From Nitrospirota bacterium (GTDB taxonomy: Bacteria; Nitrospirota; Thermodesulfovibrionia; Thermodesulfovibrionales; Dissulfurispiraceae): 39,491 bases of DNA. Shown here piece after piece: positions 17,983 to 26,790 of this stretch. Position 1 is the first letter of the stretch. Each line of letters begins with the position of its first letter. The position numbers and the translations under genes are program-made. The stretch covers positions 1-39,491 of the forward strand of contig JBFMHE010000028.1 in the NCBI GenBank assembly GCA_040752355.1, read 5' to 3'. The notes beneath the pieces are model-generated. The model worked only from the letters and a program-made list of their open reading frames with translations. It was not told where the DNA came from and searched no databases.

Positions 17983-18714
17983 ATGCTCTCGACGCTGCTC
18001 AATGTCCTCTTTCCCTCCCATTGCCCCGTCTGCGACACGCAATCGGACAGCCATGAGCACAATCCCTTCTGTACGGCGTGCTGGAACGGCATCGAGCGGT
18101 ATACGGGTCCGGCGTGCCGCTGCTGCGGCATCCCGACCGTCTCCCGGCAGACCACGCACTGCGAATCCTGCACCGAGGATGCGCCGCCCTTTGCCCGGAT
18201 ACTCTACTACGGCATTTACGAGGGGGCCCTCAAGGAGGCGGTGCACCTCCTCAAATTCGGCGGACTGCGAAGACTCTCAGGCCCGTTGGGGAGCCTGCTT
18301 GCTGCTGCGTACGATGCTCCCTTCATTCCCTCCGAAGGGGATGAGCGCTGCGTTGAAGGAATTATCCCGGTCCCCCTATCGCCCGCCAGGCTCAGGGAGC
18401 GGGAGTTCAACCAGACCGCCCTGCTCTCCTCCACGCTCTCGAAGCGCCTCGGGATACCGCTGTTCCTCGACGTGCTCGCAAAGAGCAGGGAGGTCCCGCC
18501 CCAGACAGAGGTCCGCGGCAGAGAGCGGCTGAAGAACATAAAGAACGCCTTTACGGTGACCGGGGATGTCACTGGCAAACGGGTGCTGCTCGTGGACGAT
18601 GTGATCACCACGGGGGCTACGGTGCGCGAGTGCGCGAAGGTGCTGCGAAAGTCCGGCGCCGAGAGTGTCACCGTAGTCGCCCTGGCCCGCTCCCTGCCGA
18701 AGCATGTCACCTGA
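17983..18714 (+). CDS. ComF-family phosphoribosyltransferase-like protein
   Basis: A 243-residue protein of the ComF/GntX family, linked to DNA uptake in competent bacteria but also present in many non-competent ones. The N-terminus carries cysteine pairs of a zinc-binding domain (CPVC, CTAC, CRCCG, CESC). The C-terminal half has the PRPP-binding motif RVLLVDDVITTGAT. ATG at 17983 is preferred; an upstream in-frame start at 17926 would translate the heptad repeat into an N-terminal tail. No strong Shine-Dalgarno is seen. Exact biochemical function is not established for the family. Confidence 0.88.
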   Translation: MLSTLLNVLFPSHCPVCDTQSDSHEHNPFCTACWNGIERYTGPACRCCGIPTVSRQTTHCESCTEDAPPFARILYYGIYEGALKEAVHLLKFGGLRRLSGPLGSLLAAAYDAPFIPSEGDERCVEGIIPVPLSPARLREREFNQTALLSSTLSKRLGIPLFLDVLAKSREVPPQTEVRGRERLKNIKNAFTVTGDVTGKRVLLVDDVITTGATVRECAKVLRKSGAESVTVVALARSLPKHVT

Positions 18715-18741
18715 GGAGAACACTGCTCGGCGGCCACCTCC

Positions 18742-18771
18742 TTGAAAATGCATTCCTTTAATTGGTATAGT
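18742..18771 (+). promoter_or_regulatory. Probable tRNA-Leu promoter
   Basis: TTGAAA (18742-18747), 18-base spacer, TATAGT (18766-18771), about 90 bases before the tRNA. Confidence 0.5.
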
Positions 18772-18862
18772 AAAAGACGTTAGCGCGTCAGGGGCGATCA
18801 CTCCTTTCCCTCGAACCGATTGCCTTCTATCGATAGCGCGTTGCGGACCACGGATGTAGAAC

Positions 18863-18947
18863 GCCGAAGTGGTGGAACTGGTAGACACGCACGTTTGAGG
18901 GGCGTGTGGGGCAACCTGTGCGGGTTCGAGTCCCGCCTTCGGCACCA
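18863..18947 (+). tRNA. tRNA-Leu(GAG)
   Basis: 85-base type II tRNA. Acceptor GCCGAAG pairs with CTTCGGC, the anticodon stem is CACGT/GCGTG with loop TTGAGGG (anticodon GAG), followed by a long variable arm, TTCGAGT T-loop and encoded CCA. Confidence 0.95.
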
Positions 18948-19033
18948 TTCTTTCCTTCTTGACGGCCCCTGTTCGTCATGACTTTTTCCCGGCGTACTCC
19001 TCCCCAACGGCCTAAAAGTCTGCCGATTTAAGG

Positions 19034-19039
19034 TATACT
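19034..19039 (+). promoter_or_regulatory. -10 element close to the start codon of the MgtE-like gene
   Basis: TATACT ends nine bases before the ATG at 19049, and no Shine-Dalgarno lies between. A -35 is not clear. It would give a leader of about three bases. Confidence 0.45.
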
Positions 19040-19048
19040 AATCGGGTT

Positions 19049-20311
19049 ATGCCGCTCTTCGGTGAGTTATTCCTCAGTGATGTGATCAAGCAGTCCGTCT
19101 TCGATCCGAAAGGCGAGATCATGGGACGGCTGAGGGATACTATTGTCATCAAGGGAGACCCGCTCCCCAAAGTGGCGGCGCTCATCGTGGAACGGAAAAA
19201 GGAGCTCTACCGCATCGAATGGGAGAGCATGAACATCTTCAATAGGAGGATCATCTCGACCTATCTCGATATGGATTCGGTAAAGCCCTACGAGCGGAGC
19301 GAAGAGGATCTCCTGGCTGTGCGCGATATCCTCGATAAGCAGATCGTGGATGCGAACGGCGCCAAGGTGGTGCGGGTCAACGATATCAAGCTCGAAGGGT
19401 ACGAGGGCGATGCCGTACTGGTTGCGGTCGATGTGGGCATGAGGGGCATCATGCGACGCCTCGGCGTAGAGCACGGGAGCGAGGAGTTCCTGCGCCTGTT
19501 CGGGACCTCTTTGCCGTACAATCTTATCAGCTGGAACTACCTCCAGCCGCTCAAGCCCAAGCTGAAGACGATCTCGCTCACGGTCCCGCGCCAGATGGTC
19601 TCCGAGCTCCACCCCGCCGACATCGCCGAGATCATAAGCCAGGTTTCGCGGGAAGAGGGGACCCATCTCTTCAGGGACCTCGATATCGAGACCGCTGCAG
19701 AGGCGCTGTCCGAGCTGAAGCCCGAGATGCAGGCCGAGATCATAACCGCCATGGAGCCCGGAAAGGCCGCGGACATTATCGAGGAGATGCCGCCCGACGA
19801 AGCAGCCGACGTCCTGAGCGATCTCCCGACCGAGAAGGCGAAGGAGATCCTGGAGCACATAGAGAGAGAAGAGGCGGAAGATATCCAGGAGCTCCTCGGG
19901 CACGAAGAAGATACCGCGGGCGGCATCATGACGAATGAGTTCATCGCCTACCCGCCCGACGCGTCGATTGCCGAGGCCTTCGAGCGATTTAAAAAGGATG
20001 GCGAAGAGATCGAGTCCGCCTATTATATTTACATCATCGATGAAGAAGAAAAGCTCATCGGGGTGACCTCGCTCAGGGAGATGCTCCTCGCCGAGCCGAC
20101 GACCCGGCTTTCCGAGATCATGGAGACGAAGCTCAAGACCGTGACACCCGATACGGATGAGATGGTGGCTGCCGAGATCATCTCGAAGTACAATCTTTTC
20201 GCCCTGCCGGTGGTCGACAGCGAAGGCTTCATGCTCGGCATCATCGCTACCGACGATATCATCGACAGGATACTTCCTCCTGCTGCGAAGCGCAAAAGGA
20301 GGAGGGTGTGA
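19049..20311 (+). CDS. PRC-barrel / MgtE N-domain / CBS-pair protein without membrane part
   Basis: A 420-residue soluble protein matching only the cytosolic half of MgtE magnesium channels. Residues ~1-150 hold PRC-barrel-like segments (FLSDVIKQSVFDPKGEIMG). Residues ~185-290 are the MgtE_N superhelical domain (ELHPADIAEII, EEMPPDEAADVLSDLP). Residues ~295-412 are two CBS motifs (TAGGIMTNEFIAYPPDASI; IMETKLKTVTPDTDEM). The transmembrane channel is missing. It overlaps the next gene, an NRAMP-like permease, by four bases (GTGTGA), so the two are co-translated. I infer a magnesium-sensing partner for that permease. Start is ATG 19049; the signal looks leaderless. Confidence 0.85.
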   Translation: MPLFGELFLSDVIKQSVFDPKGEIMGRLRDTIVIKGDPLPKVAALIVERKKELYRIEWESMNIFNRRIISTYLDMDSVKPYERSEEDLLAVRDILDKQIVDANGAKVVRVNDIKLEGYEGDAVLVAVDVGMRGIMRRLGVEHGSEEFLRLFGTSLPYNLISWNYLQPLKPKLKTISLTVPRQMVSELHPADIAEIISQVSREEGTHLFRDLDIETAAEALSELKPEMQAEIITAMEPGKAADIIEEMPPDEAADVLSDLPTEKAKEILEHIEREEAEDIQELLGHEEDTAGGIMTNEFIAYPPDASIAEAFERFKKDGEEIESAYYIYIIDEEEKLIGVTSLREMLLAEPTTRLSEIMETKLKTVTPDTDEMVAAEIISKYNLFALPVVDSEGFMLGIIATDDIIDRILPPAAKRKRRRV

Positions 20312-21558
20312 CGCGGTGGAGGCGGCTCATCCTCTTCTTTGCGGTGATGGGGCCGGGCATCATCACCGCGAACATCGATAACGACGCCAGCGGCATCACG
20401 ACCTATTCCGTTGCCGGCGCCCGCTTCGGCTATGGGCTGCTCTGGACCCTGATCCCGACCACGGTAGCCCTGGTCGTCATACAGGAGATGGTGGCGCGCA
20501 TGGGCGCGGTCACGGGCAAGGGGCTTTCCGATCTCATCCGCGAGCACTACGGGATCAAGATCGCCTTTTACATGATGCTCGGGCTGCTCATCGCGAACCT
20601 GGGGACCACCGTCGCCAACCTCGCCGGATGGGCCGCGAGCATGGAGATCCTCGGCTTCAGCAAGTATATAATGATTCCCGTCGGGGCGCTCTCCATCTGG
20701 ATCCTGGTTACGAAGGGGAGCTACCGCGCGGTCGAACGGTTTCTCCTGATCGCCTGTCTCCTGTATTTCGGCTATGTGATCTCCGGGCTCATGGCGAGGC
20801 CGGAGTGGGGACCGGTGCTCACGAGCACGCTGGTGCCGCAGCTTCGGTGGGATTCGGAGTATATCGTGCTGAGTATCGCCATCATCGGTACAACGATCAC
20901 CCCGTGGATGCAGTTCTATCTCCAGTCGTCCATAGCCGAGAAGGGGATCAAGAAGGAGGATTACGCCGCCTCCCGGCTGGATGTCGTCATCGGGTGCCTC
21001 ATTACCGACATCATCAGCTTCTTTATTATCGTCACTTGCGGGACGCTGCTCTTTCCCCACGGAATACGGATCAATGAGGCTGCCGAGGCTGCTGCTGCGT
21101 TGAAGCCGCTCGCCGGAGAGTACGCTTCGCTCATCTTCGCGCTCAGCCTCGCCAATGCCTCGCTCCTCGGCGCGATTATCGTCCCCCTCGCGACCGCCTA
21201 CTACATCTGTGAGGCGATGGGGTGGGAGGCGGGGATCAACAAGACCTTCAAAGAGGCGCCTCAGTTCATGTGGATCTATACGCTCACGATTGCGCTGGCA
21301 TCCCTCGCGGTATTGCTGCCGGGCGCGCCGCTCGTCTCCCTCATGGTGCTCTCGTCGGTTATCAACGGGCTGGTCCTGCCGTTCGTTCTCATCTATGCAA
21401 TCCTGCTGGTCAATAACGAGAAGCTGATGGGAGAGTATGTCAATCCCCGGAGCTATAATGCCATCGCCTGGGGTACGGTTATTGTCATCATCGGCCTTAC
21501 CGCGTTTCTGGTGGTGACGGCCTTTTTCCCCATCGCCCCCATAGGAGGAAGCACGTAA
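20308..21558 (+). CDS. NRAMP-related divalent-metal permease, possibly for Mg2+
   Basis: A 416-residue membrane protein of the NRAMP fold, with about eleven helices. The helix-1 motif that reads DPGN in manganese/iron NRAMPs is NIDNDASG here (~23-30), and the helix-6 region (canonical MPHN) reads TTITPWMQFYLQSS (~195-208), so the usual soft-metal methionine site is not preserved. Together with the coupled MgtE-type regulator this suggests a harder ion such as magnesium, as described for NRAMP-related magnesium transporters. GTG start at 20308, with AAAAGGAGGAGG directly upstream. Its stop overlaps the mtnA start by one base (TAATG). Confidence 0.82.
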   Translation: MTRWRRLILFFAVMGPGIITANIDNDASGITTYSVAGARFGYGLLWTLIPTTVALVVIQEMVARMGAVTGKGLSDLIREHYGIKIAFYMMLGLLIANLGTTVANLAGWAASMEILGFSKYIMIPVGALSIWILVTKGSYRAVERFLLIACLLYFGYVISGLMARPEWGPVLTSTLVPQLRWDSEYIVLSIAIIGTTITPWMQFYLQSSIAEKGIKKEDYAASRLDVVIGCLITDIISFFIIVTCGTLLFPHGIRINEAAEAAAALKPLAGEYASLIFALSLANASLLGAIIVPLATAYYICEAMGWEAGINKTFKEAPQFMWIYTLTIALASLAVLLPGAPLVSLMVLSSVINGLVLPFVLIYAILLVNNEKLMGEYVNPRSYNAIAWGTVIVIIGLTAFLVVTAFFPIAPIGGST

Positions 21559-22622
21559 TGGTCAAGACGATAGAATGGAAGGACGGGAAGGTCGTCATGC
21601 TCGACCAGAGCAGACTTCCCCTCGAAGTGACGTATGTGGAGTGCGCCGACTACCAGAAGGTGGCCGAGGGCATCAAAAAGCTCTGGATACGCGGCGCGCC
21701 GGCCATAGGAATCGCCGCTGCCATGGGCATCGCCCTCGGAGCGCAGGACCTCAAGGCCGGGAGCGCGGACGACTTCCTCGAGCGGCTCGAGCCGGTCATG
21801 CAGGCGATTCTCGCCACGAGGCCGACAGCGGTGAATATCCGGTGGGCGGTAGAGCGCATCAGGAGGCTCCTCGCCGCGCACCGCGACGAACCGGTTGCGA
21901 AGCTCAAGCAGCTCCTCATCGACGAGAGCTGCAAGATCCTCGCCGAGGATATCGAGATCAATAAAACGATCGGCACATGGGGCGCCCAGTTCATCCGGGA
22001 TGGCGATACCATACTGACCCACTGCAATGCCGGGAGCCTCGCCACCGGCGGCTACGGCACCGCAACGGCGCCCATGCTGGTCGCAAAAGAGCAGGGGAAA
22101 AGAATCCAGGTGATCGCCGACGAGACGCGGCCGGTCCTCCAGGGAGCGCGGCTCACCTCGTGGGAGCTGATGCAGGCAGGCATCCCGGTGACCCTGATAA
22201 CGGATAACATGGCCGGCGCTCTCATGAAGCGGGGCATGATCGACCTCGCCATCGTGGGGACCGACCGCACCACGCGGAACGGCGATGTAGCGAACAAGAT
22301 CGGCACCTATACGGTAGCGGTGCTCTGCAAGGAGCACGGCATACCGTTTTACGTGGCAGCGCCGCTGAGCAGTATCGACTTCACGATGGCCTCGGGGGAC
22401 CTTATCCCGATAGAGGAGCGGGGTGCCGACGAGGTGACCACGGTATGGGGCCACCGAGTTGCGCCGGAGGGAGTAAATGTAATAAACTTAGCCTTTGATG
22501 TGACGCCGTCGACGTATGTGACGGCCCTCTTTACCGAAAAAGGCGCCTTCCGGCCCCATGACCTGAAGAGGCTCATGCGCGATACCGCCGATATCGAGGC
22601 CGTACGGCTGAAACCGTCATAG
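21558..22622 (+). CDS. mtnA: 5-methylthioribose-1-phosphate isomerase
   Basis: MtnA isomerises methylthioribose-1-phosphate to methylthioribulose-1-phosphate in methionine salvage. The 354-residue product has the family motifs IRGAPAIGIAAAMG (~44-57), HCNAGSLATGGYGTA with the catalytic cysteine, DNMAGALM and VGTDRTTRNGDVANKIGTY with a conserved aspartate. ATAGGAGGAAG lies in the end of the permease gene and the start codon overlaps its stop (TAATG), so translation is coupled. No other salvage genes are nearby. It shares sequence with eIF2B-like proteins, but the motifs are those of MtnA. Confidence 0.93.
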   Translation: MVKTIEWKDGKVVMLDQSRLPLEVTYVECADYQKVAEGIKKLWIRGAPAIGIAAAMGIALGAQDLKAGSADDFLERLEPVMQAILATRPTAVNIRWAVERIRRLLAAHRDEPVAKLKQLLIDESCKILAEDIEINKTIGTWGAQFIRDGDTILTHCNAGSLATGGYGTATAPMLVAKEQGKRIQVIADETRPVLQGARLTSWELMQAGIPVTLITDNMAGALMKRGMIDLAIVGTDRTTRNGDVANKIGTYTVAVLCKEHGIPFYVAAPLSSIDFTMASGDLIPIEERGADEVTTVWGHRVAPEGVNVINLAFDVTPSTYVTALFTEKGAFRPHDLKRLMRDTADIEAVRLKPS

Positions 22623-22649
22623 CGCTCATGCGGTGAGCACACGAGCGCT
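22621..22649 (+). other. Small hairpin after mtnA
   Basis: AGCGCTC (22621-22627) and GAGCGCT (22643-22649) pair perfectly around a 15-base loop. There is no T-tract, so it looks more like a processing or coupling structure than a terminator. Confidence 0.4.
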
Positions 22650-22670
22650 GTGTGCAATACATGGATAGGT

Positions 22671-23648
22671 ATGAAGGCAAAAGATATTTTTTCCGACTAT
22701 GCCGATGAGCTGAAAACCGTCGAGCAGCAGCTCATGGGCATCTTCAGCAGCAATGTATTCCTCATCCCGATGATCGGGAAGCACATCCTGAGCAGCGGCG
22801 GCAAGCGGATGCGTCCGCTCTTCCTTCTGCTCAGCGCCGACCTCTGCGGCTATAAAGAGACCAACCGGACCGTGCTGGCAGCGATCATCGAGGCGATCCA
22901 TACCGCCTCGCTCCTCCATGACGATGTGATCGACGGCGCCGACACCAGGCGGGGCAGGCCTACCGCCCATGCGCTCTGGGGCAACCAGGTCGTGATCCTC
23001 GTCGGCGACTATCTTTACTCCAAATCGCTCAAGCTCGCGGTGGCGCAGAGGAAGCAGAAGATCATGGAGGCCCTGTCCGAGGCGACGACACGCATGACCG
23101 AAGGCGAGATACTCCAGCTCCATAAAACCGGCGATCCCGAGATAACCAGGGAGGAGTATTTCGAGATCATCGCTGCCAAGACCGGCGTACTCATCTCGGC
23201 CGCGTGCAGGATAGGCGCCATTCTCGCCGACCAGCCCGAGGAGCGGGAGATGGCCCTGGCCCGCTTCGGCATGAAGGCGGGGATCGCCTTCCAGCTTGCC
23301 GATGATGTGCTCGACTACGTTGCCAGGCAGCAGGACCTCGGGAAGAAGCTCGGCAAGGACCTGGAGGAGGGCAAGATCACGATGCCCTTGATCTACCTCC
23401 TCAAAAGAGCCGCTCCTGACGAACGGGAGGAGATACGCCAGATCGTCAAAACCAGAGGAGAGGGCCGGGAGGATTCTCTCAACAGGATACTCGAGCTCTT
23501 CTCGAAGTACCATGCCATCGACGAGTCGCTGAAAGCGGCGCAGTCGCTTGTCGATGAGGCGAAGGCCGAGCTCGACCTCTTTCCTGCATCGGTCAAGAAA
23601 GAGGAGCTCCTCGCGCTCGCCGAGTACGCGATGCAACGGAAGGAGTAA
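22671..23648 (+). CDS. Polyprenyl diphosphate synthase (trans-isoprenyl family)
   Basis: A 325-residue enzyme that extends isopentenyl units into a long-chain prenyl diphosphate, probably for quinone side chains. Both aspartate-rich motifs are present: [15 protein letters not shown] (~82-96) and [10 protein letters not shown] (~207-216), along with GGKRMRP near the start and GDYLYS. Chain length cannot be read off safely. ATG at 22671 is chosen; a GTG seven codons upstream is possible. Four bases separate its stop from the next gene. Confidence 0.9.
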   Translation: MKAKDIFSDYADELKTVEQQLMGIFSSNVFLIPMIGKHILSSGGKRMRPLFLLLSADLCGYKETNRTVLAAIIEAIHTASLLHDDVIDGADTRRGRPTAHALWGNQVVILVGDYLYSKSLKLAVAQRKQKIMEALSEATTRMTEGEILQLHKTGDPEITREEYFEIIAAKTGVLISAACRIGAILADQPEEREMALARFGMKAGIAFQLADDVLDYVARQQDLGKKLGKDLEEGKITMPLIYLLKRAAPDEREEIRQIVKTRGEGREDSLNRILELFSKYHAIDESLKAAQSLVDEAKAELDLFPASVKKEELLALAEYAMQRKE

Positions 23649-23652
23649 CAGC

Positions 23653-24186
23653 GTGCATCCCTACGCAGCACTCGCCCGAAAGGCGGTCGAGGCGTTCGTC
23701 CTCTCGAGGGTTGTCCTTTCCGGCCCTGAGGACGTTTCCGGAGACGTGGCCGGAGAGCTGGCCGGGAGTATGGACCGGCGCGCCGGCGTCTTCGTCTGCC
23801 TGAAGCGGCACGGCGAGCTGCGGGGCTGCATCGGGACCTTCCTCCCTACCACGGAAAACGTCTGTAACGAGATCGTGAAAAACGCCATAGCCGCTGCTAC
23901 GGAGGATCCGCGCTTCCCCCCGGTGCAGCGGCGTGAGCTCGACAGCCTGGAGTATTCGGTCGATATCCTCACCGAGCCCGAGCGGGTGAGCGGCCTCTCG
24001 CAGCTCGATCCCGGGCGCTACGGGGTTATTGTGGTCAAAGGAGCGAGGAAGGGGCTGCTGCTCCCTGATCTCGAAGGCGTCGATACGGTCGAGGAGCAGC
24101 TGCGGATCGCCAAGATGAAGGCGGGCATCGCCCCTTCCGACGATGATGTCGAGCTCTTCAGGTTCGCGGTGGAACGATACAAATAA
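23653..24186 (+). CDS. AMMECR1-domain protein
   Basis: A 177-residue protein with the AMMECR1 signature [10 protein letters not shown] and [20 protein letters not shown]. The family often occurs with MEMO and a radical SAM protein (AmmeMemoRadiSam), but neither is nearby here and the molecular role is unknown. The start is GTG at 23653, eight bases after AAGGAG; longer readings run back into the prenyl synthase gene. The conserved cysteine in RGCIG is retained. It is followed by an inverted heptad pair that separates it from convergent moaC. Confidence 0.85.
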   Translation: MHPYAALARKAVEAFVLSRVVLSGPEDVSGDVAGELAGSMDRRAGVFVCLKRHGELRGCIGTFLPTTENVCNEIVKNAIAAATEDPRFPPVQRRELDSLEYSVDILTEPERVSGLSQLDPGRYGVIVVKGARKGLLLPDLEGVDTVEEQLRIAKMKAGIAPSDDDVELFRFAVERYK

Positions 24187-24190
24187 AGAC

Positions 24191-24278
24191 CGTAACGCGT
24201 GATGCGTAATCAGTAAAAGCTAAAAGGAATCTCAAGGAAATCCGTTTACCCGTTACCGATCACGCATTACGCGTCACG
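24191..24278. repeat. Heptad inverted pair D (CGTAACG type)
   Basis: Left units CGTAACG, CGTGATG, CGTAATC, AGTAAAA (24191-24218). Right units CGTTACC, GATCACG, CATTACG, CGTCACG (24251-24278) are the near reverse complement. It sits between convergent genes and could work as a two-way hairpin. The moaC stop codon (24274-24276) is inside the last unit. Confidence 0.85.
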
Positions 24279-24747
24279 GCCTTTTGAATTCCCCGCTCTT
24301 CCCGCCGCGCTTCTCGAGGAGCATGATGCCGGAAATCACCATCTCGCGGTCGACTGCCTTGCACATATCGTAAATCGTCAGCGCGGCGATGCTCGCTGCG
24401 GTGAGGGCCTCCATCTCGACGCCGGTCTGGCCGGTGATCTTCACGGTCGACCGTATATCGATCCTGCTCGCCGCTTCGTCGATGCTGAAGTCGACCGTTA
24501 CCGAGGAGATCGCGAGGGGATGGCACATGGGAATGAGGTCGGCGGTCCTCTTCGCTGCCATGATCCCTGCCACCCGGGCAACGCCGAGCACGTCTCCCTT
24601 CGATATCTGCCGGTCCCTGATGAGCCTGAGGGTCTCGGGCTTCATCGATATCGACCCCGCTGCCACCGCTTCACGCTGTGTGGACGGCTTCTCCGAGACA
24701 TCGACCATCCGCGCCTTTCCTTCGTCATCGAAATGGGTGAGTTTCAT
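24274..24747 (-). CDS. moaC: Cyclic pyranopterin monophosphate synthase
   Basis: MoaC converts the MoaA product (3',8-cyclo-GTP) to cyclic pyranopterin monophosphate, in molybdenum cofactor synthesis. The 157-residue product shows the expected [25 protein letters not shown] and [12 protein letters not shown] motifs and family length. The last residues (GEFKRP) run into the heptad array, which supplies the TGA stop. AAGG lies upstream of the ATG. No other moa genes are in the window. Confidence 0.95.
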   Translation of the reverse strand: MKLTHFDDEGKARMVDVSEKPSTQREAVAAGSISMKPETLRLIRDRQISKGDVLGVARVAGIMAAKRTADLIPMCHPLAISSVTVDFSIDEAASRIDIRSTVKITGQTGVEMEALTAASIAALTIYDMCKAVDREMVISGIMLLEKRGGKSGEFKRP

Positions 24748-24861
24748 TCAAAAAACCTTGCCTTTGCTGAATGGGATGGGCGTATGGCCCTCCTCCATTC
24801 TAATCGAAGTGACGGAGCCAAAACAATCCGGCAGGAGAGAGCGTGGTGCGGCTGCGGTGTC

Positions 24862-24897
24862 TTGACAGCCAGGCTGCAAACCATTAAAGTTAATGGT
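24862..24897 (+). promoter_or_regulatory. kup promoter with overlapping palindrome
   Basis: TTGACA (24862-24867), 17-base spacer, TAAAGT (24885-24890). A perfect 8-bp dyad, ACCATTAA / TTAATGGT with AG at the centre (24880-24897), covers the -10. This is the layout of a repressor site. The start codon lies about 50 bases beyond the predicted transcription start. Confidence 0.6.
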
Positions 24898-24947
24898 GCT
24901 GCAAAGAAGATAGCGTAACCGCTTTCTCCATAGAATGAGCATCCTTC

Positions 24948-26762
24948 ATGATTGAACGAGAGTCTCCCGTCAAGGGCATCATAAGGTCGTTAGGCCTTGT
25001 CTTCGGTGATATAGGGACCAGCCCTATTTATACGCTCACTGTTATTTTTCTCCTCACGAGACCTACCGAGGCTAATGTCATAGGGGTGCTGTCGCTGATC
25101 GTCTGGACCCTCATCATTCTTGTGACGGTGGAGTACGCCTGGCTCGCCATGAGCCTGAGCAAGAAGGGAGAGGGGGGCACGATCGTGCTCAGGGAGATCC
25201 TGCTGCCGATGCTCAAGTCGGGCCGGAAGGTCGCCTTCATCACCCTTCTGTCCTTCATCGGCATATCGCTCCTGGTCGGCGACGGCGTGATAACTCCTGC
25301 GATCAGTATCCTCAGTGCGGTCGAAGGCATGCTGCTCATCCCGGGGCTCGAGAAGACGAGCCGGGAGACGCTCATTCTGATTGCGGCGCTGATCGCCATA
25401 GCGCTCTTTGCGGTTCAGCGGAAAGGGACCGAAAAGGTGGCGGGCGCCTTCGGCCCCCTCATGGTCGTATGGTTTTCGTCGCTGGCCGTCTCCGGGGTCG
25501 TCGCGCTCACGGAGGTCCCTTCCATCGTACGAGCAGTCAATCCCTACTACGCCTTCACCTTTCTCTCCGAGAACGGTATTGCCGGCTTCTTTGTTCTTTC
25601 GGAAGTGATCCTCTGCGCCACCGGAGGCGAGGCGCTCTATGCCGATATGGGGCATCTCGGCCGCGCGCCGATCATCAGGGCGTGGGTCTTCGTCTTCGCC
25701 GCCCTGCTCCTGAACTACTTCGGCCAGGGCGCGTTTCTCCTGCAGCATCCCGAGGCGAAGAATGTCCTCTTCGAGATGGTTTTTTACCAGGCGCAGTTTC
25801 TCTATATTCCGTTCCTCATGCTGAGCATCACCGCAACCATCATCGCGTCGCAGGCGATGATCAGCGGGATGTTCTCGATCTTCTACCAGGCGATCATGAC
25901 CCATATCATGCCGCTCTTCAAAGTCGATTACACCTCCACCGAGCTCCGCTCGCAGATATACATCGGCTTCGTGAACTGGTTCCTCCTCATCGCGGTCCTC
26001 TTCATCATGGTGGAGTTCAGAGAATCGCACAACCTTGCGGCGGCGTACGGCCTGGCGGTGACGGTCGATATGACGATAACCGGCATTCTGATCACCATGA
26101 TCTTCTTTTTGAGAAAGAACCGTCTCAAGCTCGCCGTTGCCCTGCTCGTTGTTGCGGTCGATGCGACCTTTCTCCTCTCGAATACCTATAAAATTCCCCA
26201 TGGGGGCTACTGGTCGCTCATCATCGCAGCGGTCCCTTTCAGCATCATCATGATTTATACCAGGGGCCAGCGGCGGCTGTACCGGTCTCTTCAGCCCATG
26301 AGCCTCGAAACGTTTCTCGAAACCTATAGAGAGCGGTACCGGCACGAGGCGACAATAAAGGGAACGGCCCTCTTCTTTGCCCGGGACGTGAACCGTATCC
26401 CGCCGTATATCGTCCAGACCATGTTCGCCAACCGGATCGTCTATACGGACAACATTATCGTCTCCATCGTACGGCGGGACGATCCTTTCGGTGCAACCGG
26501 GTTCTTCAAGGCCTGTTACGCCGAGGGGCTCCGCTCTTTCGAGATACAGCTCGGGTACATGGAGGTGGTCGATATCGAAGAGATCCTCAAAGAGGCGGGC
26601 ATCGAGGAGACGGTGATCTTCTACGGCCTCGAGGATATCTCGACGAGAAACATCATCTGGAAGCTCTTCGCCCTCATAAAGAAGATCACCCCTTCCTATG
26701 TGCAGTTCCACAAGCTGCCTTCATACAAGCTTCACGGTGTGATCACACGGGTCGAGATGTAA
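24948..26762 (+). CDS. kup: KUP-family potassium uptake protein
   Basis: A 604-residue proton-coupled potassium importer with about twelve membrane helices in the first 450 residues and a cytoplasmic C-terminal domain. Signatures: SLGLVFGDIGTSPIYTLTV (~13-31), KKGEGGTIVLREILLP, GDGVITPAISILSAVEG and ALYADMGHLGR. No strong Shine-Dalgarno is seen before ATG 24948. It is a single gene under its own promoter and ends in a hairpin shared with convergent tolB. Confidence 0.95.
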   Translation: MIERESPVKGIIRSLGLVFGDIGTSPIYTLTVIFLLTRPTEANVIGVLSLIVWTLIILVTVEYAWLAMSLSKKGEGGTIVLREILLPMLKSGRKVAFITLLSFIGISLLVGDGVITPAISILSAVEGMLLIPGLEKTSRETLILIAALIAIALFAVQRKGTEKVAGAFGPLMVVWFSSLAVSGVVALTEVPSIVRAVNPYYAFTFLSENGIAGFFVLSEVILCATGGEALYADMGHLGRAPIIRAWVFVFAALLLNYFGQGAFLLQHPEAKNVLFEMVFYQAQFLYIPFLMLSITATIIASQAMISGMFSIFYQAIMTHIMPLFKVDYTSTELRSQIYIGFVNWFLLIAVLFIMVEFRESHNLAAAYGLAVTVDMTITGILITMIFFLRKNRLKLAVALLVVAVDATFLLSNTYKIPHGGYWSLIIAAVPFSIIMIYTRGQRRLYRSLQPMSLETFLETYRERYRHEATIKGTALFFARDVNRIPPYIVQTMFANRIVYTDNIIVSIVRRDDPFGATGFFKACYAEGLRSFEIQLGYMEVVDIEEILKEAGIEETVIFYGLEDISTRNIIWKLFALIKKITPSYVQFHKLPSYKLHGVITRVEM

Positions 26763-26765
26763 GAG

Positions 26766-26790
26766 GCCGCTACAACGCGTTTATAGCGGC
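26766..26790. terminator. Hairpin between convergent kup and tolB
   Basis: GCCGCTA (26766-26772) pairs with TAGCGGC (26784-26790). It lies just after the kup stop and overlaps the tolB stop. No T-tract, so its strength as a terminator is uncertain. Confidence 0.45.

Noticed and set aside
24748-24947. c-di-AMP riboswitch upstream of kup
   Set aside because: I cannot find the conserved elements of that riboswitch; the promoter with palindrome explains the region better.
24990-26711. 573-codon open frame on the minus strand
   Set aside because: Complete shadow of kup, with no recognisable domain.
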